Part shown: positions 35,717 to 44,640 of the stretch, in pieces
Layout of the letters: each line of letters begins with the position of its first letter
Position numbering within the stretch: position 1 is the first letter of the stretch
Origin: Spirochaeta cellobiosiphila DSM 17781
Lineage (GTDB): Bacteria; Spirochaetota; Spirochaetia; DSM-17781
Length of the DNA: 64,000 bases
Assembly: GCF_000426705.1 (NCBI RefSeq)
Contig: NZ_KE384557.1
Coordinates: forward strand, 199,758 to 263,757
Reading direction: 5' to 3'
The notes under the pieces: model-generated
Database searches by the model: none
Told to the model about the DNA's origin: nothing
What the model saw: the letters and a program-made list of their open reading frames with translations, nothing else
Position numbers and translations under genes: made by a program

Positions 35717-36349
35717 TTGAAAGACAAAATACTTCTCTCTGACATACCTTTTTACTCCCAATGGATATCCAGCGAATTAGTTGGTGATATCGTGACAGGA
35801 TCTTTTGATCCCATCAATGATCCCCTATGGCAACTCTCAGGAGCTGACACTCCAGCAGATTATGATTTCTGGGCGAAGAATATATGTGGTATGGCTTGTC
35901 TTAAGATGGTACTTGATTACTGGCAAATCGACTCTGACCCTTTGATTCCTATGGCAAAGGAATGCGCCAGCTATGGCGGCTATAAAATACAAGCTGATCA
36001 TGTGGATGGCTTGTATTATGTTCCCTTTACTCAGTATGTACAGGAACGATTCCAAATCTCATCCCATTCCTTATCACCTTTAAGCACAGAGCAAATTGTT
36101 GAGGAGACCCTAAAAGGAAATCTTCTTATTACTTCCGTTCATTGTACCATAAGAGAAGCGTCTCCGACCTATGAAGGAAGTAGGGGAGGACATCTTGTTC
36201 TCATCACAGGAGTCGATACCTCCCAACAATGTTTCTACATCAATAACCCTTCTGGAATATCCGTTGAAACTCAAAGAAACTTCAAGATTCCTTTTGACAT
36301 ATTTGAAAGGTATTTTGCGGGAAGAGGAATATTACTATGTTGCACGTAA
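35717..36349 (+). CDS. C39-like cysteine peptidase family protein
   Basis: About 210 residues from TTG 35717, which has GGGAG five bases upstream; an earlier in-frame ATG overlaps the end of the LUD frame. Catalytic-type residues are visible: Cys in NICGMACLKMVLDYW, His in RGGHLVLITGVD and Asn in YINNPSG, matching Peptidase_C39-like domains. IPFYSQW at the start is the usual IPxxxQ opening (Gln of the oxyanion hole). It overlaps the M23-type gene by 13 bases. There is no signal peptide, so it may act in the cytoplasm or be exported otherwise. Confidence 0.78.
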   Translation: MKDKILLSDIPFYSQWISSELVGDIVTGSFDPINDPLWQLSGADTPADYDFWAKNICGMACLKMVLDYWQIDSDPLIPMAKECASYGGYKIQADHVDGLYYVPFTQYVQERFQISSHSLSPLSTEQIVEETLKGNLLITSVHCTIREASPTYEGSRGGHLVLITGVDTSQQCFYINNPSGISVETQRNFKIPFDIFERYFAGRGILLCCT

Positions 36350-37011
36350 CTTTTCCATTACAGGGGAAATGCATGACCCCCAACACTCCTGGATCGAATG
36401 TTCCCAGTCATGGTACAGATCTCTTTGGTGAGACTTATGCTATTGATTTTATTATGATAGGTGAGAAAGGGAAGCTCCCCTATAAAAGTTCTTTTCTTAG
36501 ATATTTATTAAAAGGTTTACCCCTTGGGAACTTTTATGGATGGGGGCAAAAGATCTATTCACCCGTTGAAGGTGAAGTAGTGGATATAGAGAATAATATT
36601 GAAGAAAGAAATCCTGTTAATATCTTCCATGATTATCGTAATACCATGAGAGTAACAAAACAATTTATGGAAGGTTCGATCTCTCATAAACTTATTACGG
36701 GCAATTATGTGACCATCAAGATAAGTGATAAACAGTACGCTCTGCTGGCTCATTTGAAGCAGAACTCAATAGCAGTCGAAGTAGGTCAGAAGGTTCGGGT
36801 GAATGATATCATTGGAGAACTAGGCCACTCGGGTAATTCCACTATGCCCCATTTACATATGCAGTTCATGGATTCCTTAGATTACAAGCATGCCCAAGGA
36901 ATCCCCTTTGTGTTTAACCATTATGAATGTAAGAAAAAGGGTAAATGGATAAAAGTATCGAATTCTCTTCCTTTAAAAACTGATATTATTAGAAGTGATA
37001 GAGAAGAATAG
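36337..37011 (+). CDS. M23-family (LytM) peptidase
   Basis: 224 residues. Zn ligands of the LytM fold: His in SHGTDLFGETYAIDF (H-x3-D-like), and HLH in MPHLHMQFMD at about 168-170, with LAHLKQNSIAVEVGQKVRVN and GELGHSGNST between. SPVEGEVVDIENN is the usual beta-strand before the site. M23 enzymes cut Gly-rich or cell-wall peptides, or act as scaffolds. It overlaps the C39-like gene, so the two are made together, but there is no export signal. Confidence 0.8.
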   Translation: MLHVTFPLQGKCMTPNTPGSNVPSHGTDLFGETYAIDFIMIGEKGKLPYKSSFLRYLLKGLPLGNFYGWGQKIYSPVEGEVVDIENNIEERNPVNIFHDYRNTMRVTKQFMEGSISHKLITGNYVTIKISDKQYALLAHLKQNSIAVEVGQKVRVNDIIGELGHSGNSTMPHLHMQFMDSLDYKHAQGIPFVFNHYECKKKGKWIKVSNSLPLKTDIIRSDREE

Positions 37012-37133
37012 AGGGGCCGGAATTAAAAGTACTCCCAGGGATGTATTAAAATTAGCATCTTTGTTCATTAATAAGGGAACATTTAATGGGGTTAGGTTAT
37101 TATTTTATAATACACTGATGTGAGGTCTTAATT

Positions 37134-38077
37134 TTGGAAGTATCTTTATTTACAAGAATATTAGGACTTGGAGGTGAAGATTTAACCACTGAGGTCCTTG
37201 TGTATTTATTACATAATGAACACTATACAACTCTTAAGAAAGAGGTCTTAACCAGAATCTTTCATATAAGTATTCTATTACGACTCAAAAGACTTTTAGC
37301 TTAGGACGACCAGATATTGTTCTTAACTATAATGAAAATGTGATAATTATTGAAAACAAATTTTTTGCTGACTTTTCAAAAGGTGATCAAATAAAAAGAT
37401 ATCTAGAAATACTTGAAAATGATTCTGAACATCAGAATAAAAGTCTATTTTTACTAACTATCAAAAATAGAAAGGATTACCTGGAAAATAAGATAAAAGA
37501 ACAGTTAGGCTCTTCAAATTTAAAGGTATACTTCCAGGATAAAAATGTTAAATATGAAACAGTCTTTTGGGATGATATCTTTAAGTTATTTCAATCAGAA
37601 GATATATTTTTATCAGAACTAAGCAAGTTTGTTAGAGAAAATTATATTGTGAATTCAAAAATAGGAGCAGAAGAGGTGGAGCTCATCAATAGTATAAAAA
37701 TACCAAATCTATTAAAACAGATTAATGAGGCAATCGTTATTAACAGAGATTATATGGCGAATCATGGGTATAAGGTTACCAGGATGACTAGAGCTAAAGA
37801 TTGTCTGTACTATTTAGAATTCAGCTGGGGGCTCGTCTGTGTAGAATATTTTCAAGATTTTTGGCATGAGTATCACACGCCATTTTCTCTTCAGTTAATG
37901 GACGTATGGAATAAAAAAATATTGAATTTAAACAAACTACGTGAATTGGAATTTATTGAAAATAAGACTTATGGATACATCCTTCCCATTTCTATATCTG
38001 GTGAAGACATTAATGATTCATTTAACGATCAGGTTCTTCATAAGGTAATGATGATTCAAGAATTATTTGGTTCATAA
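37134..38077 (+). pseudogene. PD-(D/E)XK nuclease-family protein, frameshifted
   Basis: It starts at TTG 37134, with GAGG upstream: LEVSLFTRILGLGGEDLTTE and VLVYLLHNEHY, the usual front of PDDEXK_4-type proteins. A one-base shift near 37270-37285 breaks the frame after FHIS. It then continues YSITTQKTFSLGRPDIVLNY and NVIIIENKFFADFSKGDQIK, whose GRPDI...IIENK is the PD-(D/E)XK active site. The remaining 245 codons are clean to 38077, so the lesion is recent or a sequencing error. Such proteins often occur with restriction or defence genes. Confidence 0.75.
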
Positions 38078-38340
38078 TAAAGTATGTAATATATTTTTTA
38101 GATAGTTATTGGTTTCAATCCATATCATTTTCAAAAGTCTGATACCTAGGGTTCTATTGGCGCTGAAGGTAGATAGTTGTCTCTTAGGTACTGTTTTTTT
38201 TCTTCTCTTCAATTCACTTTTTTATTATTTTTGTGAGAGCCTAAGTTTGTAGGTCTATCCCGTATTACGAACTTACGGGATGCGAAAGAGTAGGAAAGAT
38301 ATCTATAGATTGATCTAAGAAATAAGAAAGAGGTAGAAAA
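38078..38340. other. Intergenic region with a hairpin
   Basis: Contains an exact 8-bp hairpin (ATCCCGTA 38257-38264, TACGGGAT 38274-38281) without a T-run, so a structured leader is as likely as a terminator. AAAGAGGT at 38327-38334 is a good ribosome-binding site for the next gene. Confidence 0.4.
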
Positions 38341-38955
38341 ATCAATAATATTAATCAACTAAGTAAGGCTCTAAACAGAAATCGAATCGGCTTGGAATAC
38401 TTTGAAAGCCCAGAGAGTCTTCTGGATTACTTGAAGGAGCTGTTCTCCTCAGATAGTACTATAGGTGTGGGTGACTCTAAAACCTTAGAAAAATTAGGAA
38501 TTTATGATCTTCTCAGGAATAGTAATTGTCACTTCCTGGATAAATACAGGCCTGACATCACAAAAGAAGAAAAAGCCAAGCTCTATCGAGATAATTTTTC
38601 TGCTGATATCTTCTTGAGTGGTATAAATGCCATTACTTTAGAAGGACGGATATTAAATCTCGATGGCAATGGGAGCCGGGTAGCTCCCATTATTTTTGGA
38701 CCGGACAAAGTATTTCTCATAACTGGTACTAATAAAATTGTTGCTAATGATGAAGAAGCCATTAAGAGAATAAAAGAGATAGCCGCTCCCCTTGATGCTA
38801 AGCGCCTGGCAAAGAAAACTCCCTGTGTGAAAACAGGAACATGCAGGGATTGTAAATCCAGTGACAAAATCTGTAATTACTACTCTATCATTCAAGGACA
38901 GTTTGATTCTCAAAGGATCAAAGTCTTATTAGTAGAGGGAGAATATGGATTTTAG
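38341..38955 (+). CDS. LUD-domain protein (LutC/LutB-like), intact copy
   Basis: About 204 residues if counted from the point where family homology starts (38341, codon ATC, with AGAGG seven bases upstream); the first conventional start is TTG 38392, which would cut the first helix. Motifs: TIGVGDSKTLEKLGIYDLL, DITKEEKAKLYRDNFSADIF, NAITLEGRILNLDGNGSRVA and PCVKTGTCRDCKSSDKICNY (Cys pairs). LUD proteins serve lactate oxidation or act as uncharacterised redox proteins. The decayed twin is at 35093. The copy is followed by the broken start of a second C39-like gene. Confidence 0.82.
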   Translation: MNNINQLSKALNRNRIGLEYFESPESLLDYLKELFSSDSTIGVGDSKTLEKLGIYDLLRNSNCHFLDKYRPDITKEEKAKLYRDNFSADIFLSGINAITLEGRILNLDGNGSRVAPIIFGPDKVFLITGTNKIVANDEEAIKRIKEIAAPLDAKRLAKKTPCVKTGTCRDCKSSDKICNYYSIIQGQFDSQRIKVLLVEGEYGF

Positions 38956-39238
38956 ACAGGGAAGAGAGCTCTATTGAAAGATAAAGTACTACACTCTGAT
39001 ATCCTCAATTTTTCCCAATGGATATCTAGTGACCTTTACCCCCTCTGGTGTATCAGTTTAAGAGCATACTCGGGTAGTGGGTGTATACCGTCCCTTCTCT
39101 TCACAAAAAGACTGATTTGCCTATGGTAATGAGTATGATTGAATAACAGATATAAAAAGTCCTTTTTTTACCCGTTTATTTGTGCCCACTGTGATAAAAT
39201 CCTAGACCAGTTAAAAGTTCAGTAACAACAAGGAGACT
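38956..39238 (+). repeat. Remnant of duplicated C39-like gene start and spacer
   Basis: 38965-39040 matches the beginning of the C39-like gene (ATTGAAAGATAAAGTACTAC compared with ATTGAAAGACAAAATACTTC; then CCCAATGGATATCTAGTGA against CCCAATGGATATCCAGCGA) and then diverges. The duplication of the LUD-peptidase unit thus ends here. The rest is non-coding, with AAGGAG at 39230-39235 serving the next gene. Confidence 0.65.
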
Positions 39239-39241
39239 GTG

Positions 39242-41650
39242 GTGTACAACAAGTTCATCAAAGAGGATAACTACAAGACCCTCTCTATTATGCAAGGTAT
39301 ATCATCAAGTGATGCTGATTTTATGAAGCTTGATGTTCTAATCAATCGCATACATGCAAATAGCGAATTCAGTGATCTGGAATATCAAAGTTATGATGAG
39401 GATTCTGCTCACTTAAATTTTGTGTACCGAGGGCAGAAGTTTAGCGCTGATATTCTCAGCGAAAAGCCCCAGTTCAATGAAATGCTTATCGTTAAACACG
39501 ACCTAACTTCTATTGAGCATAAGCGACTGCAAAGTGCAGGCTTAGCCCTGACAGTAAAAATGCTTTTTGGTGAGGACAATCTTATGTCTTTTCACCTACA
39601 AGTTAAATTAATCTATACAATGCTTCCTAACATATGTGGAATCGTAGATCATGCTTCCTTTAGTATCTTATCAGGAAGATGGGTTCGTCTAACCTCACAA
39701 TCTTCCATTCCTCCAGCTCCTAGTTATTTATATCGTATTCATGCTGTAAATGATGAGGATTCTGTTTGGCTTCATACTCATGGTTTGAACCGCTGTGGCA
39801 GTATAGAGTTAGAAATCATAGATGCTTTTCTAGAAGATAACTCTTATAGAACCCTTGGTACTTTGATGGAAATTCTAGCGACCAGGGCTATTGATGGTAA
39901 TCTTAAGACTGAACCAGAAGAGCCTATACCTGTTGGAGCAGGTATTGTAGTCACTTGGAAAAAATGGGAGGAGGCTATCAAAGAGTTTGATGGTTTGGGA
40001 ACAACTGATAAGGATAGGGATAGTCATAGATATCCTTCAGGTGTGCTCTATCTGTATATGGAAGAGGAAGGAACTAATAAAAAGCTCTTCTTCCACCCTA
40101 ATCAAGCGGTTAAACACATACAGGATAATCCCCTCTTCTATCTTTCTAACAAAGAAACAAAGCGAATGTCTGATCTGGCCAAAGAACGTCTTGAGTATTT
40201 TAAAGCTCATTGTCTGATGGAAGGTAATAAGGGTTTAATTAAAGCGGGCTTACTAGTGGATGAGGAATATCAACAGGAGGATGAGGCTAATAAAGAACAT
40301 CTGTGGTTTGAGATCACCGACCAAAGTGAAGGCCTGTTTAAAGGAATTCTGCTGAACCAACCTTATCATATTGCCGCTTTAAATGAAGGTGATGAACTTA
40401 ATATCAAAGTTGACGATATAAGTGACTGGATCATTTATACCCAAGAGGAATCTATAACTCCTGATAGGGTTTACCTCTTGGAGCAGGATAAGGGCGTCCC
40501 TCAGAAATTCCTGGAAGACAGAGAGGCTCTTATAGCTCTTCTGGATGATTGGCATGACAAAAACCATCCTGACAAGGTTATTGAAATTTGTTCCCAACTG
40601 GAGAATCCTGATTATGAGATTGTCTCCAGCTATGCCAGAGCTTTAAATAACCTGGGGGATTTTCAAGGTGCCATTGATAAGCTTATGGAGGTGGAAGAGG
40701 AAGGCCTTAAGGATGCTCGATGGCATTATAAACTGGCCTATGCCTATGATTCCTTGAATGATCATGATAAATGTCTTGCTTGTTTAAATAAAGCCTTGGC
40801 CATAGATCCTCATTATGCTCCGATCTATATCCAAATGGGGTTCGTTCAGGACAAATATGGTCACTATCAGGAAGCTTATGATGCTATTCGAAAAGGTTTA
40901 GAGGTTGATGCTGACCAAGTTAACTATAGTGGTGATGAAAGGGAATACTTACGGGAATGTATGAAAGATTGGGAGAACAAGATCCACCATGAGGAACAGG
41001 TCAAGCTGTATCACTCGATGGTGGAACGGTTCGAACAAGCTGATTATACCGGGGTTATTTCCTGTTTCGAAGCGATTAGTGATCCCTATTATCAACAGGC
41101 CATGTTAACAGTTGAAGCTCATATCCATTTAGGAGCCTGGAAGGCCGCTTTCCGCCTGCTAAAGGAATGGGAAGAGTCAGGTAAAGGGAACAGTCAATGG
41201 CATTTCCTTATAGCCCAGGTCTATGAAGGTGAAGGATTGGATGCCAATGCTGTTGAATCTAGGCAAAAGGCCTTTGAGCTTAAAGAAAAGGAAGACAGTT
41301 ATATACAAGTTCTGGAGTCTGATGACAATATCAGCCTCTGCTTTTATATTGAAAAAGACAAAATCATGGCTATTGGTAAAAAAATGGGTGAAATCAATGA
41401 CCAGGCTTATATGAATGGGTATAACTGGGAAGCTTTCTTTAGGTATTACCTGGTAAAAGTGGATAAGGATTTAGCAGATAACATAGAGCATGATCCGGAA
41501 GCTGGTATGTATGCTGCTTATTTTACTCCTGATGAGAATGGTCAAAATCGTGCTAAACGTTTTGAGGCGATTATTACCGATTTGATTGAGAATGAAAACA
41601 AACTTTTCACTTTAATAGAAGTGGATGGTGACAAGATTGAATGGGATTAA
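39242..41650 (+). CDS. TPR-repeat protein with DUF4026/DUF2314-like domains
   Basis: About 802 residues. Two GTG codons (39239, 39242) follow AGGAG; the second is better spaced. The N-terminal half resembles DUF4026 proteins (LTVKMLFGEDNLMSFHLQVK, LYRIHAVNDEDSVWLHTHGL). Residues about 350-415 contain KEHLWFEITDQSEGLFKGIL and DISDWIIYTQE, like DUF2314. From about 450 to 670 run TPR-like helical pairs (YARALNNLGDFQGAIDKLME, HYKLAYAYDSLNDHDKCLAC, YAPIYIQMGFVQDKYGHYQE). It is cytoplasmic. It probably mediates protein contacts; nothing shows an enzyme. Confidence 0.75.
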   Translation: MYNKFIKEDNYKTLSIMQGISSSDADFMKLDVLINRIHANSEFSDLEYQSYDEDSAHLNFVYRGQKFSADILSEKPQFNEMLIVKHDLTSIEHKRLQSAGLALTVKMLFGEDNLMSFHLQVKLIYTMLPNICGIVDHASFSILSGRWVRLTSQSSIPPAPSYLYRIHAVNDEDSVWLHTHGLNRCGSIELEIIDAFLEDNSYRTLGTLMEILATRAIDGNLKTEPEEPIPVGAGIVVTWKKWEEAIKEFDGLGTTDKDRDSHRYPSGVLYLYMEEEGTNKKLFFHPNQAVKHIQDNPLFYLSNKETKRMSDLAKERLEYFKAHCLMEGNKGLIKAGLLVDEEYQQEDEANKEHLWFEITDQSEGLFKGILLNQPYHIAALNEGDELNIKVDDISDWIIYTQEESITPDRVYLLEQDKGVPQKFLEDREALIALLDDWHDKNHPDKVIEICSQLENPDYEIVSSYARALNNLGDFQGAIDKLMEVEEEGLKDARWHYKLAYAYDSLNDHDKCLACLNKALAIDPHYAPIYIQMGFVQDKYGHYQEAYDAIRKGLEVDADQVNYSGDEREYLRECMKDWENKIHHEEQVKLYHSMVERFEQADYTGVISCFEAISDPYYQQAMLTVEAHIHLGAWKAAFRLLKEWEESGKGNSQWHFLIAQVYEGEGLDANAVESRQKAFELKEKEDSYIQVLESDDNISLCFYIEKDKIMAIGKKMGEINDQAYMNGYNWEAFFRYYLVKVDKDLADNIEHDPEAGMYAAYFTPDENGQNRAKRFEAIITDLIENENKLFTLIEVDGDKIEWD

Positions 41651-41713
41651 AGTTCTTAGTATTTGAGTAACTTAGTCTTTCCAAACTATCTACCATAGAG
41701 TATAAGTTTCTTT

Positions 41714-43423
41714 ATGAAAAACAAACAGAAACTTATACTCAGCATTCTTATTATAGAAGTGATCTCTCTTGGTGTGGCTCTACCATTACTAGGGGCCAGT
41801 CATTTAGCATTATGGGCCTTGATTAACGCCATTCCTCTCATCTGTATAAGTATATTTTATTATGTCTTTCTCTTCCGCCCTATGGATAAAGGGACAGCCC
41901 CTTCAGGATTTAAATCTTCAAATAAACTCTTTACCAAGATAAGTCAGGGATCAGAATCGTATGATAGCTTCAGACAGGATGTTAGACAAGCCACCCAACA
42001 GAATTATCAGGTAGGTGAGGCCCTTAGCATTAATACATTATCTTCCTTGGAGTTGGTTAAGGATATTACCGGCCAAATTGACTTGATGGAAGATGGGGTT
42101 AAAAACCTTGATGAAAATGTTACCCAGAACACCCAAGCTGTTAAAGATATCTTTAAAGCTATTCAAGAATTAGCCAGTCAGTTAGAACAGCAAAGCAAAT
42201 CTCTTGAATCCTCTTCCTCAGCTGTAGAGGAAATGACCTCCTCATCGGATAATATTGCGCGTATCACAAAAAGCCGTAAGGATTTAACAGATTCTCTGGT
42301 TGATTTAACGAGAACAGGTGAACAAAGGTTAAATGAAACCATTCGCTTTGTAAAAGATATAGCTGGACAAACAGGGGATATATTACAGATGACTTCTGTG
42401 ATTAATGATTTGGCTAGCAGAACGAATTTGCTGGCCATTAATGCTTCCATCGAGGCTGCCCATGCTGGAGAATCAGGTAAGGGATTTGGTGTTGTAGCTA
42501 ATGAGATTCGTTCCCTGGCTATCAACTCAGCTCAGAATGCCAATAACATAACAGAAGTTCTTGAAGATATAGCTGATCGTATTAAGAATGCGGAAGACTC
42601 CAGTAGTCAAACTCTTAATACTTTTAAAGAGATCTCTGACAAAACCAGAGAAGTGGCCGCAGGCCTTAATGAAGTATCTGCAGGAATGGAAGAGCTGGTT
42701 GTCGGAGAAAGGGAAATTCTCAATTCTACTTCGGAACTCCTTAATTCTAGCAATACTATCAATTCTGTTAGTAGAGATATAAAGACTCAAACAGGGACTA
42801 TAGAACAGACTATGGAAACGTTAAACCAAATATCTCATTCAACGAGTAGTCGTTTTAGGCAAGTCGTCCAAAGCACGGAAAAACTCAACAACCTATTTAT
42901 GCAATTCTCTACTTATGTCAGTCAGAACTTGATTAATATGGATGATCTTGTTCGTAAGTATGGCAGAGGCAAGGTCCTTAAAGGCCAGGGGGCCGTAGAT
43001 ATTGGAATCAAATGGTCCACTACCTTATCTGTTCTGAATAATATAATTGATGAACAGCATCAAGGTTTATTCGATACTCTTAATAAATTCCTTAAGGGAA
43101 TGTTAGAGGGAATGACGAAGGACCGGTTAGAAAAAGTAATAAGCGATCTAGGGGATTATGTGGTAAAACACTTCAATGATGAAGAGGATTTTCTTAAGAA
43201 GAATCACTACCCTGATCTACAGAAACACCATGAAATACACCAGCAGTATATTAAGAGAATGAATGAACTTATCCAAGAATTCCGTAATGATGGAGCTTCT
43301 CCTTCTTTAGCCGCAAAGGTTCAAAAGGACATTGGCTTAGGTCTTATCAGGCATATCTATCATGTTGATATGCGATATAAGGAATATTTTGTGGAACAAG
43401 GGATCTTTTCAGACCCCCATTAG
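41714..43423 (+). CDS. Methyl-accepting chemotaxis protein with C-terminal hemerythrin domain
   Basis: 569 residues. Two N-terminal helices (about 8-28 and 33-50) with almost no periplasmic loop, then a cytoplasmic coiled-coil signalling domain whose tip reads ASIEAAHAGESGKGFGVVAN then EIRSLA. Residues about 435-565 form a bacteriohemerythrin: IDEQHQGLFDTLNKFLKG (HQ), VVKHFNDEEDFLKKNHYPDL, KHHEIHQQYIKR and IRHIYHVDMRYKEYF, supplying the His/Glu/Asp ligands of a di-iron oxygen site. It probably senses oxygen or a related gas in the cytoplasm and signals to CheA. It ends at a hairpin terminator. Confidence 0.92.
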   Translation: MKNKQKLILSILIIEVISLGVALPLLGASHLALWALINAIPLICISIFYYVFLFRPMDKGTAPSGFKSSNKLFTKISQGSESYDSFRQDVRQATQQNYQVGEALSINTLSSLELVKDITGQIDLMEDGVKNLDENVTQNTQAVKDIFKAIQELASQLEQQSKSLESSSSAVEEMTSSSDNIARITKSRKDLTDSLVDLTRTGEQRLNETIRFVKDIAGQTGDILQMTSVINDLASRTNLLAINASIEAAHAGESGKGFGVVANEIRSLAINSAQNANNITEVLEDIADRIKNAEDSSSQTLNTFKEISDKTREVAAGLNEVSAGMEELVVGEREILNSTSELLNSSNTINSVSRDIKTQTGTIEQTMETLNQISHSTSSRFRQVVQSTEKLNNLFMQFSTYVSQNLINMDDLVRKYGRGKVLKGQGAVDIGIKWSTTLSVLNNIIDEQHQGLFDTLNKFLKGMLEGMTKDRLEKVISDLGDYVVKHFNDEEDFLKKNHYPDLQKHHEIHQQYIKRMNELIQEFRNDGASPSLAAKVQKDIGLGLIRHIYHVDMRYKEYFVEQGIFSDPH

Positions 43424-43447
43424 GGTAAATATCTTGATTGATTCTTT

Positions 43448-43473
43448 ATGGCTTCCCCCGAGAGGGAAGCCAT
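43448..43473. terminator. Intrinsic terminator between convergent genes
   Basis: ATGGCTTCCC and GGGAAGCCAT form an exact 10-bp stem with a CCGAGA loop, between the chemotaxis receptor and the convergent hydrolase gene. T-rich sequence follows on both strands. Confidence 0.82.
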
Positions 43474-43479
43474 CAGTTA

Positions 43480-44328
43480 TTATTTGTAAAATCTACCAAT
43501 TAACTTCTTGAAGTCTTCTGGATCCTGAATCCAGGGTAAGTGGCCGGCATTACTGAATTCATAATATTCCCCATTGGCAAGGCGTTCAATATTATCTTTT
43601 CTTGTCTTTCCATAGATGTCATAGGCTCCGTAAGTAATCATAAAAGGGATAGTCATGTTGATTATCTTTTGAACAATATCGTTGTAGTTTAGTTTCAACA
43701 CTTCTTTTCTCGTTTTATTAATAGCTGCACTCCGAACTCCTTTTAGCCATTCCGTATCGACTTCAGGAGCTTCGCTAGGTTTTTTAAAATAATTTTTCCA
43801 TACTTGGGCAAAAACCCGTTGGTAAGAACTATTATGTCCTAATGCTCCAAACAAAGAGTTCAAACCCAAGCGCAGCCATTCTATATTAGAGCACTGGCTT
43901 CTATTATGCTCCATTACTTCCCTTTCCATAAGCTGCCATATTGTACCTGTTCCAGAGGATGGACTGCATTGGAACAAGCTTTTTACACGTTTTGGTCGGG
44001 AGGATGTATAGATTAGTGCTAATAAACCTCCCCAGGAATGGCCAAAAACATGAACTTTATCCACGTTTAGAAAGTCGATAACAGCATCAATATCGCTTAT
44101 ATAATCCTTCATAGAATATTGATTGTTAATGGCTTTAGATTGGCCCACTCCTCTTTGATCAAATCGTACAGTCTTAAATTGGGGGGTGAGCATACGAGAT
44201 ACTTCTTCAAGATAATCAGGGACACCGGGGCCTCCATGCAGTAATAAGATGACTTCTGTACTATCTCCTTCAACAGTCATGGCCAGTTTTGATGTTGTTG
44301 TTTCTAACGTAAATTTATCGATGGTCAT
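43480..44328 (-). CDS. Alpha/beta hydrolase, proline-iminopeptidase-like
   Basis: 282 residues. LLLHGGPGVPDYLEE is the HGGPG oxyanion motif of the proline iminopeptidase subfamily. FGHSWGGLLALIYTSSRP carries the nucleophile Ser (about 97). The Asp in YGAYDIYGKT and His in FSNAGHLPWIQDPE complete the triad. Cytoplasmic; it releases N-terminal residues or hydrolyses small amides/esters. GGAGA precedes ATG by six bases. It is monocistronic and convergent with the chemotaxis gene. Confidence 0.88.
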   Translation of the reverse strand: MTIDKFTLETTTSKLAMTVEGDSTEVILLLHGGPGVPDYLEEVSRMLTPQFKTVRFDQRGVGQSKAINNQYSMKDYISDIDAVIDFLNVDKVHVFGHSWGGLLALIYTSSRPKRVKSLFQCSPSSGTGTIWQLMEREVMEHNRSQCSNIEWLRLGLNSLFGALGHNSSYQRVFAQVWKNYFKKPSEAPEVDTEWLKGVRSAAINKTRKEVLKLNYNDIVQKIINMTIPFMITYGAYDIYGKTRKDNIERLANGEYYEFSNAGHLPWIQDPEDFKKLIGRFYK

Positions 44329-44388
44329 TAAGTTCTCCTACGAAGTATAACAACCTATATAGTAATAAAGATCACAAAAAAAATCATA

Positions 44389-44628
44389 TTAATAATTTAT
44401 TCCGGCTCTCACCACATTCTCTGCAGAATCAGCATGGCAGGGGGTAACCCCATATACTTGTCCACAGTCACAATGCGACTCAAAGGTTCTCATGATAAAG
44501 GATTGGCCGCAATGAGAACATTCCAGTACCAGGGGAATGGGTAAGTTTTGATCTGAGAAGCCCATCATTCTGATTTTATCAATGACCTGTGATCCTTCTT
44601 TAAATTGTCCTGTACATCCTTCATGCAT
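44389..44628 (-). CDS. Small zinc-ribbon-like protein
   Basis: 79 residues with three Cys sets: LECSHCGQSF, SHCDCGQVYG and a late TPCHADSAE, plus Cys5. The spacing suggests one metal-binding ribbon. It starts 12 bases after the ABC-type ATPase gene and shares its strand, so it is probably the last gene of the four-gene cluster beginning at 47521. Its family is not recognised; a metal- or sulfur-handling role fits the Cys-rich GTPase upstream. Confidence 0.65.
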   Translation of the reverse strand: MHEGCTGQFKEGSQVIDKIRMMGFSDQNLPIPLVLECSHCGQSFIMRTFESHCDCGQVYGVTPCHADSAENVVRAGINY

Positions 44629-44640
44629 TGTTCTAACTCC

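Noticed and set aside
38257-38281. Hairpin as an intrinsic terminator
   Set aside because: No T-run follows on either strand; it is left only as a structure in the intergenic note.
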